From positions 255,723-319,722 of the forward strand of contig CAXNMF010000003.1 of the NCBI GenBank assembly GCA_964203275.1: DNA of 64,000 nucleotides, read 5' to 3'. Shown one piece after another: positions 32,772 through 42,093 of the stretch. The notes beneath the pieces were generated by a model. It saw nothing but the letters and a program-made list of their open reading frames with translations, made no database searches and was not told the origin of the DNA. Source of the DNA: Ga0077527 sp945862135 (GTDB lineage: Bacteria; Pseudomonadota; Gammaproteobacteria; Burkholderiales; SG8-41). The position numbers were made by a program, and so were the translations under genes. The first letter of the stretch is position 1; each line of letters opens with the position of its first letter.

Positions 32772-34193
32772 TCAGGTCTTCAGAACCACCAGAACCTCGT
32801 CCAGCATCTTTTTTGCATCGCCGAACAGCATTCTGTTATTTTCTTTATAAAACAGCGGGTTATCGACACCCGCATATCCGGAAGCCATGCTGCGCTTCAT
32901 CACGATCGAGGTCTTCGCCTTCCATACTTCCAGCACCGGCATACCGGCGATCGGGCTGGTCGGATCATCCTGCGCCGCCGGATTGACGATGTCGTTGGCG
33001 CCGATGACCATCGCGACGTCGGTGTCGGGGAAGTCCTCATTGAGCTCATCCATCTCGAGCACGATGTCGTAAGGCACCTTGGCCTCGGCCAGCAGCACGT
33101 TCATGTGTCCGGGCATGCGGCCCGCAACAGGATGAATACCGAAGCGCACATTGACACCCTTCTCGCGCAACAGCTTGGTGATTTCGTACACCGTATGCTG
33201 GGCCTGCGCGACTGCCATGCCGTAACCGGGGACGATGATCACGTTTTTCGAATCGCGCAGCAGTTCTGCAGTCTCGGCAGCGTTGACTGAAACCACCTCG
33301 CCCGCCGGCTGCTCGCCTTCGCCCTTGGGTTTGGCCGGTGCACCGCCGCCGGTACCAAAACCGCCCGCGATCACGCTGATGAAATTGCGGTTCATCGCCT
33401 TGCACATGATGTAGGACAGGATCGCGCCGCTGGAACCAACCAGCGCGCCGGTGACGATCAGCAAGTCGTTCGACAGCATGAAACCCGTTGCCGCTGCTGC
33501 CCAGCCCGAGTAGCTGTTGAGCATCGACACCACCACCGGCATGTCAGCGCCACCGATCGCCATCACCATGTGAATACCAAAGAGCAGCGAAATCACCGTC
33601 ATGATGATCAACGGCTTCATCCCCGCTTCAATCGATTCGGCATGGATGAACTCGCGGCCGAAATAAATGATGACCAGCAGGCCGATCAGGTTCAGCAGAT
33701 GGCGGCCAGGCAGCAGCAGCGGGCTGCCGCCGATCTTGCCCGAGAGTTTGCCGAACGCAATGATCGAACCCGAAAACGTCACCGCGCCGATCAGGATTCC
33801 GACGTAGATTTCGATCTCGTGGATGGTCTTTTCAACGCCCTGCATGTGGCTGGAGGCAGCCGGGTCGATGTAGTTGGCAAAACCGACCAGCGCGGCGGCA
33901 AGACCGACCAGGCTGTGCATCAGCGCGACCAGCTCCGGCATCTGCGTCATTTTGACGGTGCGCGCGGCGTAAAGGCCGATCGATCCGCCAACGACCATCG
34001 CGCCGATGATCCAGGCATAACCGCCGGAAGTCACCTGCGGCCCGAACACCGTCGCCAGCACGGCGATGGTCATGCCGAGCATGCCGTAAAGGTTACCGCG
34101 CCGTGATGACTCCGGATGCGAGAGACCGCCGAGGCTGAGGATGAACAGGATTGTTGCTCCGATATAGGAGACTGTAGCGAGGCTTGATGACAT
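32772..34193 (-). CDS. pntB: NAD(P) transhydrogenase subunit beta
   Basis: A 473-residue inner-membrane protein with about nine membrane helices, followed after about residue 290 by the soluble NADP(H)-binding dIII domain. The dinucleotide motif there is PGYGMAVAQAQHTVYE, and HPVAGRMPGHMNVLLAEA and DVAMVIGANDIVNPAA complete the fold. With PntA it couples proton influx to hydride transfer from NADH to NADP+. It is 11 bases downstream of pntA, with AAGGGAG before its start. Confidence 0.95.
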   Translation of the reverse strand: MSSSLATVSYIGATILFILSLGGLSHPESSRRGNLYGMLGMTIAVLATVFGPQVTSGGYAWIIGAMVVGGSIGLYAARTVKMTQMPELVALMHSLVGLAAALVGFANYIDPAASSHMQGVEKTIHEIEIYVGILIGAVTFSGSIIAFGKLSGKIGGSPLLLPGRHLLNLIGLLVIIYFGREFIHAESIEAGMKPLIIMTVISLLFGIHMVMAIGGADMPVVVSMLNSYSGWAAAATGFMLSNDLLIVTGALVGSSGAILSYIMCKAMNRNFISVIAGGFGTGGGAPAKPKGEGEQPAGEVVSVNAAETAELLRDSKNVIIVPGYGMAVAQAQHTVYEITKLLREKGVNVRFGIHPVAGRMPGHMNVLLAEAKVPYDIVLEMDELNEDFPDTDVAMVIGANDIVNPAAQDDPTSPIAGMPVLEVWKAKTSIVMKRSMASGYAGVDNPLFYKENNRMLFGDAKKMLDEVLVVLKT

Positions 34194-34204
34194 GGTCGTC
34201 TCCC

Positions 34205-35791
34205 TTATTTCCGGAACATTTCAAGCATGCGGCGGGTCACTGCGAATCCGCCGAACATGTTGATCGTGGTCAGCGCGATGCTGACCACCGCGAGGCCGAG
34301 AATCCAGGTCTCCGGCCGGTCAACCGCTCCCGTAATGGGCGGCGCCACCTGCACCAGCGCGCCGATGGCGATGATGCTGCTGATCGCGTTGGTCACGCTC
34401 ATCAGCGGCGTATGCAGCGCTGGCGTCACGTTCCACACCACCATATAGCCGATAAAACAGGCCAGCACGAACACCGTGAAGTGCGCGAGGAAGGCCGCCG
34501 GCGCAAAAGCGCCGACAAACCAGAACAGCAGCGCACCGATGAGAAAAGTGATCGCCGTGCTTTTACCCGATGCCGGCGCACCGCCACCGCCATGACCGTG
34601 TGACTTCGGCGGGGCGACTGCCGGCTTGGCTGCCGCCGCCGGTGGCGCAGCCGCCGGTTTCGGTGCGGGTGGCGGCCAGGTAATGCCGCCCTCCTTGACC
34701 ACCGTCAGGCCACGGATCGCGTCGTCTTCCATATTGACGTTGATGACACCATCCTTGGTCTTGCAAAGCTCTTCGGTCAGACGGAACAGGTTGGTCGCAT
34801 AAAGCGTCGAAGACTGTTTGGCCAGTCGCGAATTCAGGTCGGTATAACCGACGATGGTCACGCCGTGTTTCACCACCGTCTTACCGGCTTCGGTCAGTTC
34901 ACAGTTGCCGCCGCGCTCCGCCGCCATATCGACGATGACGCTGCCCGGCTTCATGCTCTGCACCATCTCGGCGGTGATCAGCCGCGGCGCGGGCTTGCCG
35001 GGAATCAGCGCGGTGGTGATGATGATGTCCACTTCCTTCGCCTGCTTGGCGTACATCTCGCGCTGGGCTTTCTGAAAACCCTCGCTCATCACCTTGGCGT
35101 AACCGCCGCCGCCGGAACCTTCTTCTTCGTAATCGACTTTGACGAATTCACCACCCAGCGACACCACCTGGTCAGCGACTTCAGCGCGCGTGTCATTGGC
35201 ACGCACGATGGCACCAAGGCCGACTGCGGTGCCGATTGCAGCAAGACCGGCGACACCGGCACCGGCGATAAACACCTTGGCCGGCGGCACCTTGCCCGCA
35301 GCGGTGATCTGGCCGTTGAAAAAACGACCGAAGGCATTGGCCGCCTCGATGACGGCGCGATATCCGGCAACACCGGCCTGCGAGGTCAAGGCATCCATTT
35401 TCTGCGCGCGGGACAGCGTGCGCGGCAGCGAGTCGATGGCCAGCACGGTGGCTTTTTTCGCTGCCAACTGTTGCATCAGCTCCGGGTTCTGCGCCGGCCA
35501 GATGAAGCCAATCAGGGTGCCGCCTTCACGCAGCAGGCCGACTTCCTCTGCTGTCGGAACACTGACTTTGAAAACGATGTCCGAACCGGACCACAGCTGG
35601 TCCGCGGTCGCCGCGATTTCCGCACCGGCTGCGCGATAGGTCTCGTCGCTGCAGTTGGCGGCATCACCGGCGCCCGACTGAACCATCACCTTGAAGCCCA
35701 GCTTGATCAGCTTTTCAACAACTTCCGGAACGGTGGCAACACGTTTTTCGCCGGCTGCCGTTTCTTTTGGCACACCTATGATCTGAGGCAT
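34205..35791 (-). CDS. pntA: NAD(P) transhydrogenase subunit alpha
   Basis: A 528-residue fused alpha subunit. The N-terminal dI NAD(H)-binding domain (about residues 1-380) starts IGVPKETAAGEKRVATVPE and contains FIAGAGVAGLAAIGTAVGLG. A proline/alanine/glycine-rich linker (about 385-420) follows. Then come four membrane helices including AFLAHFTVFVLACFIGYMVVW. It is a single polypeptide, unlike the split PntAA/PntAB of some alphaproteobacteria. AAGGGGAA precedes ATG 35791. Confidence 0.95.
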   Translation of the reverse strand: MPQIIGVPKETAAGEKRVATVPEVVEKLIKLGFKVMVQSGAGDAANCSDETYRAAGAEIAATADQLWSGSDIVFKVSVPTAEEVGLLREGGTLIGFIWPAQNPELMQQLAAKKATVLAIDSLPRTLSRAQKMDALTSQAGVAGYRAVIEAANAFGRFFNGQITAAGKVPPAKVFIAGAGVAGLAAIGTAVGLGAIVRANDTRAEVADQVVSLGGEFVKVDYEEEGSGGGGYAKVMSEGFQKAQREMYAKQAKEVDIIITTALIPGKPAPRLITAEMVQSMKPGSVIVDMAAERGGNCELTEAGKTVVKHGVTIVGYTDLNSRLAKQSSTLYATNLFRLTEELCKTKDGVINVNMEDDAIRGLTVVKEGGITWPPPAPKPAAAPPAAAAKPAVAPPKSHGHGGGGAPASGKSTAITFLIGALLFWFVGAFAPAAFLAHFTVFVLACFIGYMVVWNVTPALHTPLMSVTNAISSIIAIGALVQVAPPITGAVDRPETWILGLAVVSIALTTINMFGGFAVTRRMLEMFRK

Positions 35792-36056
35792 GAATTCCCC
35801 TTCATTTCTTGGTTGGCACTGGAACTGGATATTGGAGGATATAGGGCGCTGGATATTGAGTTAGATCAGACCAAGCGGACGTGATGCAGACCGACACACA
35901 ACCCGCAACAAACACTTGCGTCATGCATTACGTTATGGTTTTGATTATAAGGCAAAAACACATTTCCCGGCCTTTGCCACACGATGAAAATGGCTGCCGT
36001 TTATGCCTGATCACAGACCGCTTGCAACCTGTCGGTACCCCCTGCTCTGCACCCTT

Positions 36057-36062
36057 TATAAT
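36057..36062 (+). promoter_or_regulatory. -10 element immediately upstream of mutL
   Basis: A perfect TATAAT ends 6 bases before the mutL ATG, placing the expected transcript start at or next to the start codon. No ribosome-binding site is present. This suggests a leaderless transcript. Confidence 0.5.
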
Positions 36063-36068
36063 CTGCGC

Positions 36069-37859
36069 ATGTCCGCGATTCGTGTTCTGCCCGAACTCCT
36101 GATCAACCAGATCGCCGCGGGCGAAGTCATTGAACGCCCCGCATCCGCGCTGAAGGAATTGCTCGAAAACAGCCTCGATGCCGGCGCACAGGCGATCAGC
36201 GTCGAACTCGCCGCCGGCGGCGTGAAGCTGGTTTCGGTCACGGATGACGGTGGCGGCATCGCCCGCGACGACCTCAAACTCGCACTGGCTCGCCACGCCA
36301 CCAGCAAAATCGCCTCACTCGACGATCTGGAACATGTCGGCAGCCTCGGTTTTCGTGGTGAAGCGCTGGCGAGCATCGCATCGGTATCACTCATGGAACT
36401 GACCAGCCGTCGCAGCGACGACCGCCACGCCTGGCGCGTCACCTCCGAAGGCCCGACACTGACACCACCGGAACCGGCCACACTGCCGCGCGGAACGCGC
36501 ATCGACGTGCGTGAGCTGTATTTCAACACCCCGGCGCGGCGCAAATTCCTCAAGTCCGAGCAGACTGAATTCGCACATTGCGAGGAGACCTTCCGCCGCA
36601 TCGCCTTGTCCCGCCCTGACGTTGCATTCTCGCTGACCCACAACGGCCGCGCGCGGCTGCAGGTCAAACCGCAAACGCTCACAGCACGCATAGCGGCCGT
36701 GTTGGGCGATGATTTCGGTGCCGGCGCCCTTGAAGTCGAAGAATCCGGCGGGCAGATCGCCATCCGCGGCGTAATCAGTTCGCCTGCCCACGCCAAGGGC
36801 ACCCGGGATGCACAGTATTTTTTCGTTAACGGCCGCTGCATCCGCGACAAGCTGGTCGCGCATGCCATCCGCCAGGCCTATGCCGATGTGCTGCACCACG
36901 ACCGCCATCCGGCTTTAGTGTTGTTCCTCGACATTGATCCGCAACTGGTCGACGTGAATGTGCATCCGGCGAAAGCCGAAGTACGCTTCCGCGATTCACG
37001 CGCGGTTCACCAGTTCATATTCCATGCGCTGCACAAGACACTGGCGCGTCCTGCGGGTGACGGCATCCCCGCACAATCAACGGCGCCGGCTCCGGGCCAG
37101 ACGGCTTACCCCTCAGCCCTGCAGCGACCGCCCATACCCCAATACCGCGGCCAGGGCGCGATGAGCCTCGGCATCGCACAGCCGGCCGGCGCTTATGCGG
37201 CGATGTTCGCGCCGCAAGCTTCCGCAACTGCAACAGCAACCGAAGCACCGCCGCCGCTGCCGCCCACCGGCGACGAACATCCACTGGGTTATGCACTGGC
37301 CCAGCTTGCCGGCATCTACATCCTTGCTGAAAACAGCAAAGGCCTGATCATCATCGACATGCATGCGGCACACGAACGCATCATGTACGAAAAGCTGAAA
37401 AACGCGCTCGACGGGCAGGTCATTCCAATGCAGCCGCTGCTGGTGCCGGTGCACTTCAATGCGGAAGCACTGGATGTTGCCACGGCTGAAGATGAACTCG
37501 AAGCGTTGCAGAATCTGGGCTTCGACATCGCACCCGCCGGACCCGGCGCGTTGATCGTACGCGGCGTGCCCGCACTCCTCGCTGATGCCGACGCGCAGGC
37601 GCTGGCGCTGGATGTCCTGCATGAAGTGCGCGAGTACGGCGCCAGCCGAATTGCCACCGAGCGCCGCAATGAACTGCTGGGGACGATGGCCTGCCACGCC
37701 GCGGTGCGCGCCAACCGCAAACTGACAGTGCCGGAAATGAACGCGCTGCTGCGCGACATGGAAGCCACCGAGCGCTCTGGCCAATGCAATCACGGCCGGC
37801 CGACCTGGCATGCCTTCAGCGTCGCAGACCTCGACCGGCTGTTCCGTCGCGGTGAATAG
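36069..37859 (+). CDS. mutL: DNA mismatch repair protein MutL (endonuclease-type)
   Basis: A 596-residue GHKL ATPase. N-terminal motifs are LINQIAAGEVIERPASALKE, NSLDAGA, DDGGGIA and GFRGEAL. A proline/alanine/glutamine linker spans about residues 335-420. The C-terminal metal-dependent nicking motif D-M-H-A-x2-E-x4-E is present near residue 430, with ACHAAVRAN and QCNHGRPT later. This is the form found in bacteria lacking MutH. A TATAAT ends 6 bases before the ATG. Confidence 0.94.
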   Translation: MSAIRVLPELLINQIAAGEVIERPASALKELLENSLDAGAQAISVELAAGGVKLVSVTDDGGGIARDDLKLALARHATSKIASLDDLEHVGSLGFRGEALASIASVSLMELTSRRSDDRHAWRVTSEGPTLTPPEPATLPRGTRIDVRELYFNTPARRKFLKSEQTEFAHCEETFRRIALSRPDVAFSLTHNGRARLQVKPQTLTARIAAVLGDDFGAGALEVEESGGQIAIRGVISSPAHAKGTRDAQYFFVNGRCIRDKLVAHAIRQAYADVLHHDRHPALVLFLDIDPQLVDVNVHPAKAEVRFRDSRAVHQFIFHALHKTLARPAGDGIPAQSTAPAPGQTAYPSALQRPPIPQYRGQGAMSLGIAQPAGAYAAMFAPQASATATATEAPPPLPPTGDEHPLGYALAQLAGIYILAENSKGLIIIDMHAAHERIMYEKLKNALDGQVIPMQPLLVPVHFNAEALDVATAEDELEALQNLGFDIAPAGPGALIVRGVPALLADADAQALALDVLHEVREYGASRIATERRNELLGTMACHAAVRANRKLTVPEMNALLRDMEATERSGQCNHGRPTWHAFSVADLDRLFRRGE

Positions 37860-37883
37860 TAAGTAGTTGTTTTTATTATAAAA

Positions 37884-38849
37884 ATGGCTAATCCCGCACC
37901 ACCACCCGCGATCCTGCTGATGGGCCCGACCGCCAGCGGAAAAACCGCTGTTGCGGTCCAGTTGGCAAGCACGCTGCCTTGCGAAATCATCAGCGTCGAT
38001 TCCGCGCTGGTCTACAAAGGCATGGACATCGGCACCGCCAAGCCTGACGCCGAAACGCTGGCGCGCGCGCCGCACCACCTGATCAATATCATCGAACCGC
38101 ATGAAAGTTATTCGGCTGCACGTTTTCGCGATGATGCACTGACGCTGATGCGGGAGATCACTGAACGCGGCAACATCCCTTTGCTGGTCGGCGGCACGAT
38201 GCTGTATTTCAAGGCGCTGGTCGAAGGCCTCAATGATCTGCCGGAAGCAGACTCGACCGTGCGCCTGATCATCGAGACCATGGCCGAGGAAGAAGGATGG
38301 CCCGCGGTGCATGAAAAACTGCGCAAGGTCGATCCGGAAACCGCAGCACGGCTGGAACCGAATGATTCGCAACGCGTACAGCGTGCGCTGGAGATCTACT
38401 ACATCGCCGGCAAGTCGATGACCGATCTGCTGAAAAAGCCGAAATACGTTTATTTCCCGTACACACCAATCCGCATCGCGCTGTTGCCCAGCGACCGCGC
38501 CGTGCTGCATGAACGCATTGCCCTGCGTTTCGAAAAAATGCTCAATGATGGACTGGTCGATGAACTGCGCGCGCTGCGCGACGAATACGCACTGGAACCG
38601 GACATGCCGTCGATGCGCTGCGTCGGTTACCGCCAGGCCTGGGATTTCCTCGGTGACCGCATCAGCCGCGCCGAACTGCTGGAGCAGGGCATCGCGGCGA
38701 CGCGCCAGCTGGCCAAGCGTCAGTTGACCTGGCTGCGTTCAACGGAAAACCTGACTGAATTCGACTGCCTGACCGAAAACGTCGGCGACCTGGTGCTGGA
38801 ATACATCCGCCAGGAACTCGAAGCGATGGTCATCGACGCGGAATCCTGA
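37884..38849 (+). CDS. miaA: tRNA dimethylallyltransferase
   Basis: A 321-residue prenyltransferase that modifies A37 of tRNAs reading UNN codons. The P-loop is GPTASGKTA (about residues 13-21), followed by IISVDSALVYKGMDIGTAKP with the catalytic aspartate and DMAPP-binding residues. VGGTMLYFKALVEGLNDLP and a late RQLAKRQLTWLR are family signatures. It follows mutL by 24 bases, the usual gene order, with no clear ribosome site. Confidence 0.95.
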   Translation: MANPAPPPAILLMGPTASGKTAVAVQLASTLPCEIISVDSALVYKGMDIGTAKPDAETLARAPHHLINIIEPHESYSAARFRDDALTLMREITERGNIPLLVGGTMLYFKALVEGLNDLPEADSTVRLIIETMAEEEGWPAVHEKLRKVDPETAARLEPNDSQRVQRALEIYYIAGKSMTDLLKKPKYVYFPYTPIRIALLPSDRAVLHERIALRFEKMLNDGLVDELRALRDEYALEPDMPSMRCVGYRQAWDFLGDRISRAELLEQGIAATRQLAKRQLTWLRSTENLTEFDCLTENVGDLVLEYIRQELEAMVIDAES

Positions 38850-38865
38850 ACGAGGAGGCATTGCC

Positions 38866-39735
38866 ATGCCCTACGCCATTGCCCGCGACAAAACCCGGCT
38901 TCACTACGACGAAACCGGCAAAGGCACACCGCTGATTTTCGTGCACGAATTCTCGGGCGATACGCGCAGCTGGGAAGCGCAGATGCGCTTCTTCTCCCGG
39001 CGCTATCGTTGCATTGCGTTCAACGCCCGCGGTTATCCGCCGTCCGACGTTCCGCTGGCGCGCACAAAATATTCATGGCGCATTGCGGTCGACGATATCG
39101 CCGACGTGCTGCGCCACCTCGGCATCCGCAAGGCGCATGTCGTCGGCTGTTCGATGGGCGCTTATTCGGCGCTGCAATTCGGCATGCGTTATCCGGCGAT
39201 GGCCCTGTCGGTCACGTCGCTGGGGGCCGGTTCCGGATCGGACCCGGCAACGCGCAAAGCCTTTCTGAAAACCACCGAAGCGCACGCGACGCTGTTCGAA
39301 ACAGCCGGTACGGCGGCCGCGCTGAAACAACGCGGACTGTCGGCTGCACGTATTCCGCAAATGCTCAAGGATCCGCGCGGCTTTGCGGAATTCCGTCGCA
39401 TCCATGAAAGCCACTCCGGCATCGGTCTGGCACGGGTGCTGCGCGGCGTGCAGGCGAAACGCCCGCCGATCTACGACCTGGAAAAGGAATTTCGCAGCTT
39501 TCGCCTGCCGCTGCTGGTGATGTGCGGCGACGAGGACGATAGCAGTGTCGGGCCGGCGTTGTTCATCAAGCGCAATTGCCGCAACGCCCGGCTGTGGATC
39601 TGCCCTGCCTCCGGACACACGCTGAACACCGAAGAACCAGATGCTTTCAACCGTAACCTGCTGGATTTTCTGACACTGGTGGAAAGCAAACGCTGGAAAC
39701 CCCGCGACCCGCGGTCCGTCAGCAAATCCGCCTGA
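38866..39735 (+). CDS. Alpha/beta hydrolase
   Basis: A 289-residue cytosolic hydrolase. Features are the oxyanion strand FVHEFSGDTRSW (HEFS replaces the common HGxx), the nucleophile elbow VGCSMGAYSAL (Ser near 96), the acid in MCGDEDD and the histidine in SGHTLNTEEP. It resembles esterases and carboxyl-ester lactonases such as 3-oxoadipate enol-lactonase. The substrate is unknown. GAGGAGG precedes the ATG and the gene follows miaA by 16 bases. Confidence 0.85.
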   Translation: MPYAIARDKTRLHYDETGKGTPLIFVHEFSGDTRSWEAQMRFFSRRYRCIAFNARGYPPSDVPLARTKYSWRIAVDDIADVLRHLGIRKAHVVGCSMGAYSALQFGMRYPAMALSVTSLGAGSGSDPATRKAFLKTTEAHATLFETAGTAAALKQRGLSAARIPQMLKDPRGFAEFRRIHESHSGIGLARVLRGVQAKRPPIYDLEKEFRSFRLPLLVMCGDEDDSSVGPALFIKRNCRNARLWICPASGHTLNTEEPDAFNRNLLDFLTLVESKRWKPRDPRSVSKSA

Positions 39736-39756
39736 CACCCGCAGCCGGACCCGACC

Positions 39757-40590
39757 TTATTTGCGGCCGGTGTTGCGCAAACGGGTGGCCAGGGTTTTCA
39801 GCAGCGACACGCCGAACGCCGGATTGGTCTTGATCAGCGTCAGGAAATCGTTGCGGTTGATCGACATCAGATTGCAATCGCTTGCCGCAGACGCCGATGC
39901 GGCACGCTTGGACTGGTCGACCAGCGCCATTTCGCCGAATACGCCGCCGGCCTTGACCAGCTCAATCACTTTTTCGCCTGAGGTGATGCGTACCGCACCG
40001 TCCATCACCACATACATGAATATCCCCGCCTCGCCTTCGCGCATGATCACAGCGTTTTTCGGCTGGTAGGCCGGCGGGCGCGCCGGAAAATTCGATGTCA
40101 GGTCTTTGAGCAGCGCGGCATCGAATACCGCGCCCGAAGTCGGGATGGTTTCAATGGTGCCCGCACCTTGACCTTTGCCGAGCATCTGCATGGCCAGCGC
40201 GAGACGCAGGCGTTTGATCAAGATGGCCAGCAGCATCAGTGCGAATTCCGGCGTCTTCTGGATGGCCTTGGAAAAACCGCCGGCATCGAGTTCAATGACC
40301 TCGCAGGCTACGCGCGCTGTTGCAGTCGCGCTGCGCGGCTCGCCGGTCAGAACCGACATTTCACCGAGAATCTCGCCTGCCTTGATTACATCCAGCGGCT
40401 TGCCACCACGGGTCAGCGCCACCTCGCCGCTGGCCACAAAATACATGCTTTTGCCAGAAGTGTTTTCAGCAAACAACGTACTGCCCGCGGCCGCACTGCG
40501 TGTCTTGCCATTCGCATGAAAAAACAGCTGCGCCACGTTGGCGTTATAGACCTCGCTCTGCGCGGGGCGCGTGAAATCGAAATCATCCAT
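39757..40590 (-). CDS. Protein with two cyclic-nucleotide-binding (CNB) domains and no effector
   Basis: A 277-residue protein composed of tandem CNB folds. The first spans about residues 25-125 with GEILGEMSVLTGEPRSATATA, and the second about 150-275 with GGVFGEMALVDQSKRAASASA. Both retain G-E-M-A/S and the following R-x-A/T-A core of the phosphate cassette. No HTH, kinase, cyclase or channel domain is attached. It may be a sensor or scaffold responding to cAMP or cGMP. Confidence 0.86.
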   Translation of the reverse strand: MDDFDFTRPAQSEVYNANVAQLFFHANGKTRSAAAGSTLFAENTSGKSMYFVASGEVALTRGGKPLDVIKAGEILGEMSVLTGEPRSATATARVACEVIELDAGGFSKAIQKTPEFALMLLAILIKRLRLALAMQMLGKGQGAGTIETIPTSGAVFDAALLKDLTSNFPARPPAYQPKNAVIMREGEAGIFMYVVMDGAVRITSGEKVIELVKAGGVFGEMALVDQSKRAASASAASDCNLMSINRNDFLTLIKTNPAFGVSLLKTLATRLRNTGRK

Positions 40591-40724
40591 GGGTCAAACC
40601 TCATTTATTGGCCGCTAATGCGGACATTTTATTCTGTGCAACGCAATTCCTGACCGGGTTGCATCGCCATCCAGTTCAAATCCTTATATGCAGCAATACT
40701 GTTCGCGTCAAGCCGTCAGGCGTA

Positions 40725-42065
40725 TCAGCCCTTGCTCTTGACGCGGACAGCGGCCGAACCACGGGCCAGCGTAATCCGCAGATCCTGCTCAATCGCCAAC
40801 TGCGCGCTGTCGCGCACAATCGCCCCCGCAGCGGTTTCGGTAATGCTGTAGCCACGATCCAGCACGCGCTCCGGACTCAGATGCAGCAGGTGTGATTGCG
40901 CACCCAGGACCCGTTCGGCCGCGGCGGTCATCCGGTTGCGCAAGGCCGCCTGCAGGCGGCGCGCAAGTTCCTGCTGCTGCAATTGCAATGCACCCGCATC
41001 CGGCGCCGATGAACGCAAACGTTGCGCCGCATCGCGCAACTGCCACGACTGTTCATCCGTACCGCGCCGCCATGCCCCGCGCATCCGCGTCGCCAGATGC
41101 TGCAGATGGACCTGCTGGTTGCGGATGCGTTCGCCGGGGTGGGTCAGACGCCGCGCGAGGAAATCGAGCCTTTGCATGCGGTCTTCCACCCCGCGCTGGA
41201 ACACCCGGATCAGTTGCTGGCCCAGCAATACCACGTCGCGCCGCAACTGGGTACCGTCCGGGCTGACCAGTTCCGCGGCTGCGGTGGGCGTCGGCGCCCG
41301 CACGTCAGCGACAAAGTCGGTAATCGTAAAATCGGTTTCATGCCCGACACCGCTGACTACCGGAACAGGACAGGCACGGATGGCGCGCGCCACCGTCTCC
41401 TCGTTATAGGCCCACAAGTCTTCAATGCTGCCGCCGCCACGGCAGACGATCAGCACATCACATTCGGCACGTTCGCCGGCGAGGCCAATGGCTTCAGCGA
41501 TTTTTGCACCCGCGCCTTCGCCCTGCACCGGTGTCGGATAAATGATGACCTTGATCCCGGGCATGCGCCGGCGCAATGCGGTAATGACATCGCGCAGCGC
41601 TGCTGCCTGTGGCGAAGTAACCACACCGACCGTGCGCGGAAATGCCGGCAGTTCACGTTTCAGGGCCGGATCAAAAAGACCTTCCTGTTCAAGCTTCGCC
41701 TTCAGTTTTTCGAAGGCCGCATACAGCGCACCCAGTCCGGCACGGCGCATGGCATCCACTGCCAGCTGGAATTTTCCGCGCGCCTCGTACACTGTCGCCG
41801 TCGCCCTGACTTCAACCTGCATGCCGTTCTGCGGCTGCCAGTCGAGGTACTGCGCCTTGTGGCGGAACATCACCGCATCAACCTGTGCCGCATCGTCCTT
41901 CAGCGTGAAATAGCAGTGTCCACTGTCATAACGCTTGAAATTGGATATTTCTCCGGCGACCCAGACCAGCGGCACGCCGCGCTCGACTGCAGTACGGGCG
42001 AGGCGGTTCAGTTCGGCAACGGAGATGACCGTTTGCTGGGCGGCCTGTTCGAACAAACTGGACAT
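40725..42065 (-). CDS. xseA: Exodeoxyribonuclease VII large subunit
   Basis: A 446-residue nuclease subunit. The OB-fold N-terminus has VAGEISNFKRYDSGHCYFTLKD (conserved GHxYFxLKD). The catalytic domain includes VGVVTSPQAAALRDVITALRRR, VIVCRGGGSIEDLWAYNEE and SGVGHETDFTI with the acidic active site. The C-terminal part is a long coiled coil. It works with XseB (not in this window) to degrade single-stranded DNA. Confidence 0.95.
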   Translation of the reverse strand: MSSLFEQAAQQTVISVAELNRLARTAVERGVPLVWVAGEISNFKRYDSGHCYFTLKDDAAQVDAVMFRHKAQYLDWQPQNGMQVEVRATATVYEARGKFQLAVDAMRRAGLGALYAAFEKLKAKLEQEGLFDPALKRELPAFPRTVGVVTSPQAAALRDVITALRRRMPGIKVIIYPTPVQGEGAGAKIAEAIGLAGERAECDVLIVCRGGGSIEDLWAYNEETVARAIRACPVPVVSGVGHETDFTITDFVADVRAPTPTAAAELVSPDGTQLRRDVVLLGQQLIRVFQRGVEDRMQRLDFLARRLTHPGERIRNQQVHLQHLATRMRGAWRRGTDEQSWQLRDAAQRLRSSAPDAGALQLQQQELARRLQAALRNRMTAAAERVLGAQSHLLHLSPERVLDRGYSITETAAGAIVRDSAQLAIEQDLRITLARGSAAVRVKSKG

Positions 42066-42093
42066 GCGCGGATTCTACGCCCCGGGGGACCGA

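Noticed and set aside
37113..38510. Long antisense open frame opposite mutL and miaA
   Set aside because: Both sense genes show complete family motifs; the antisense product has skewed composition and no recognisable domain.
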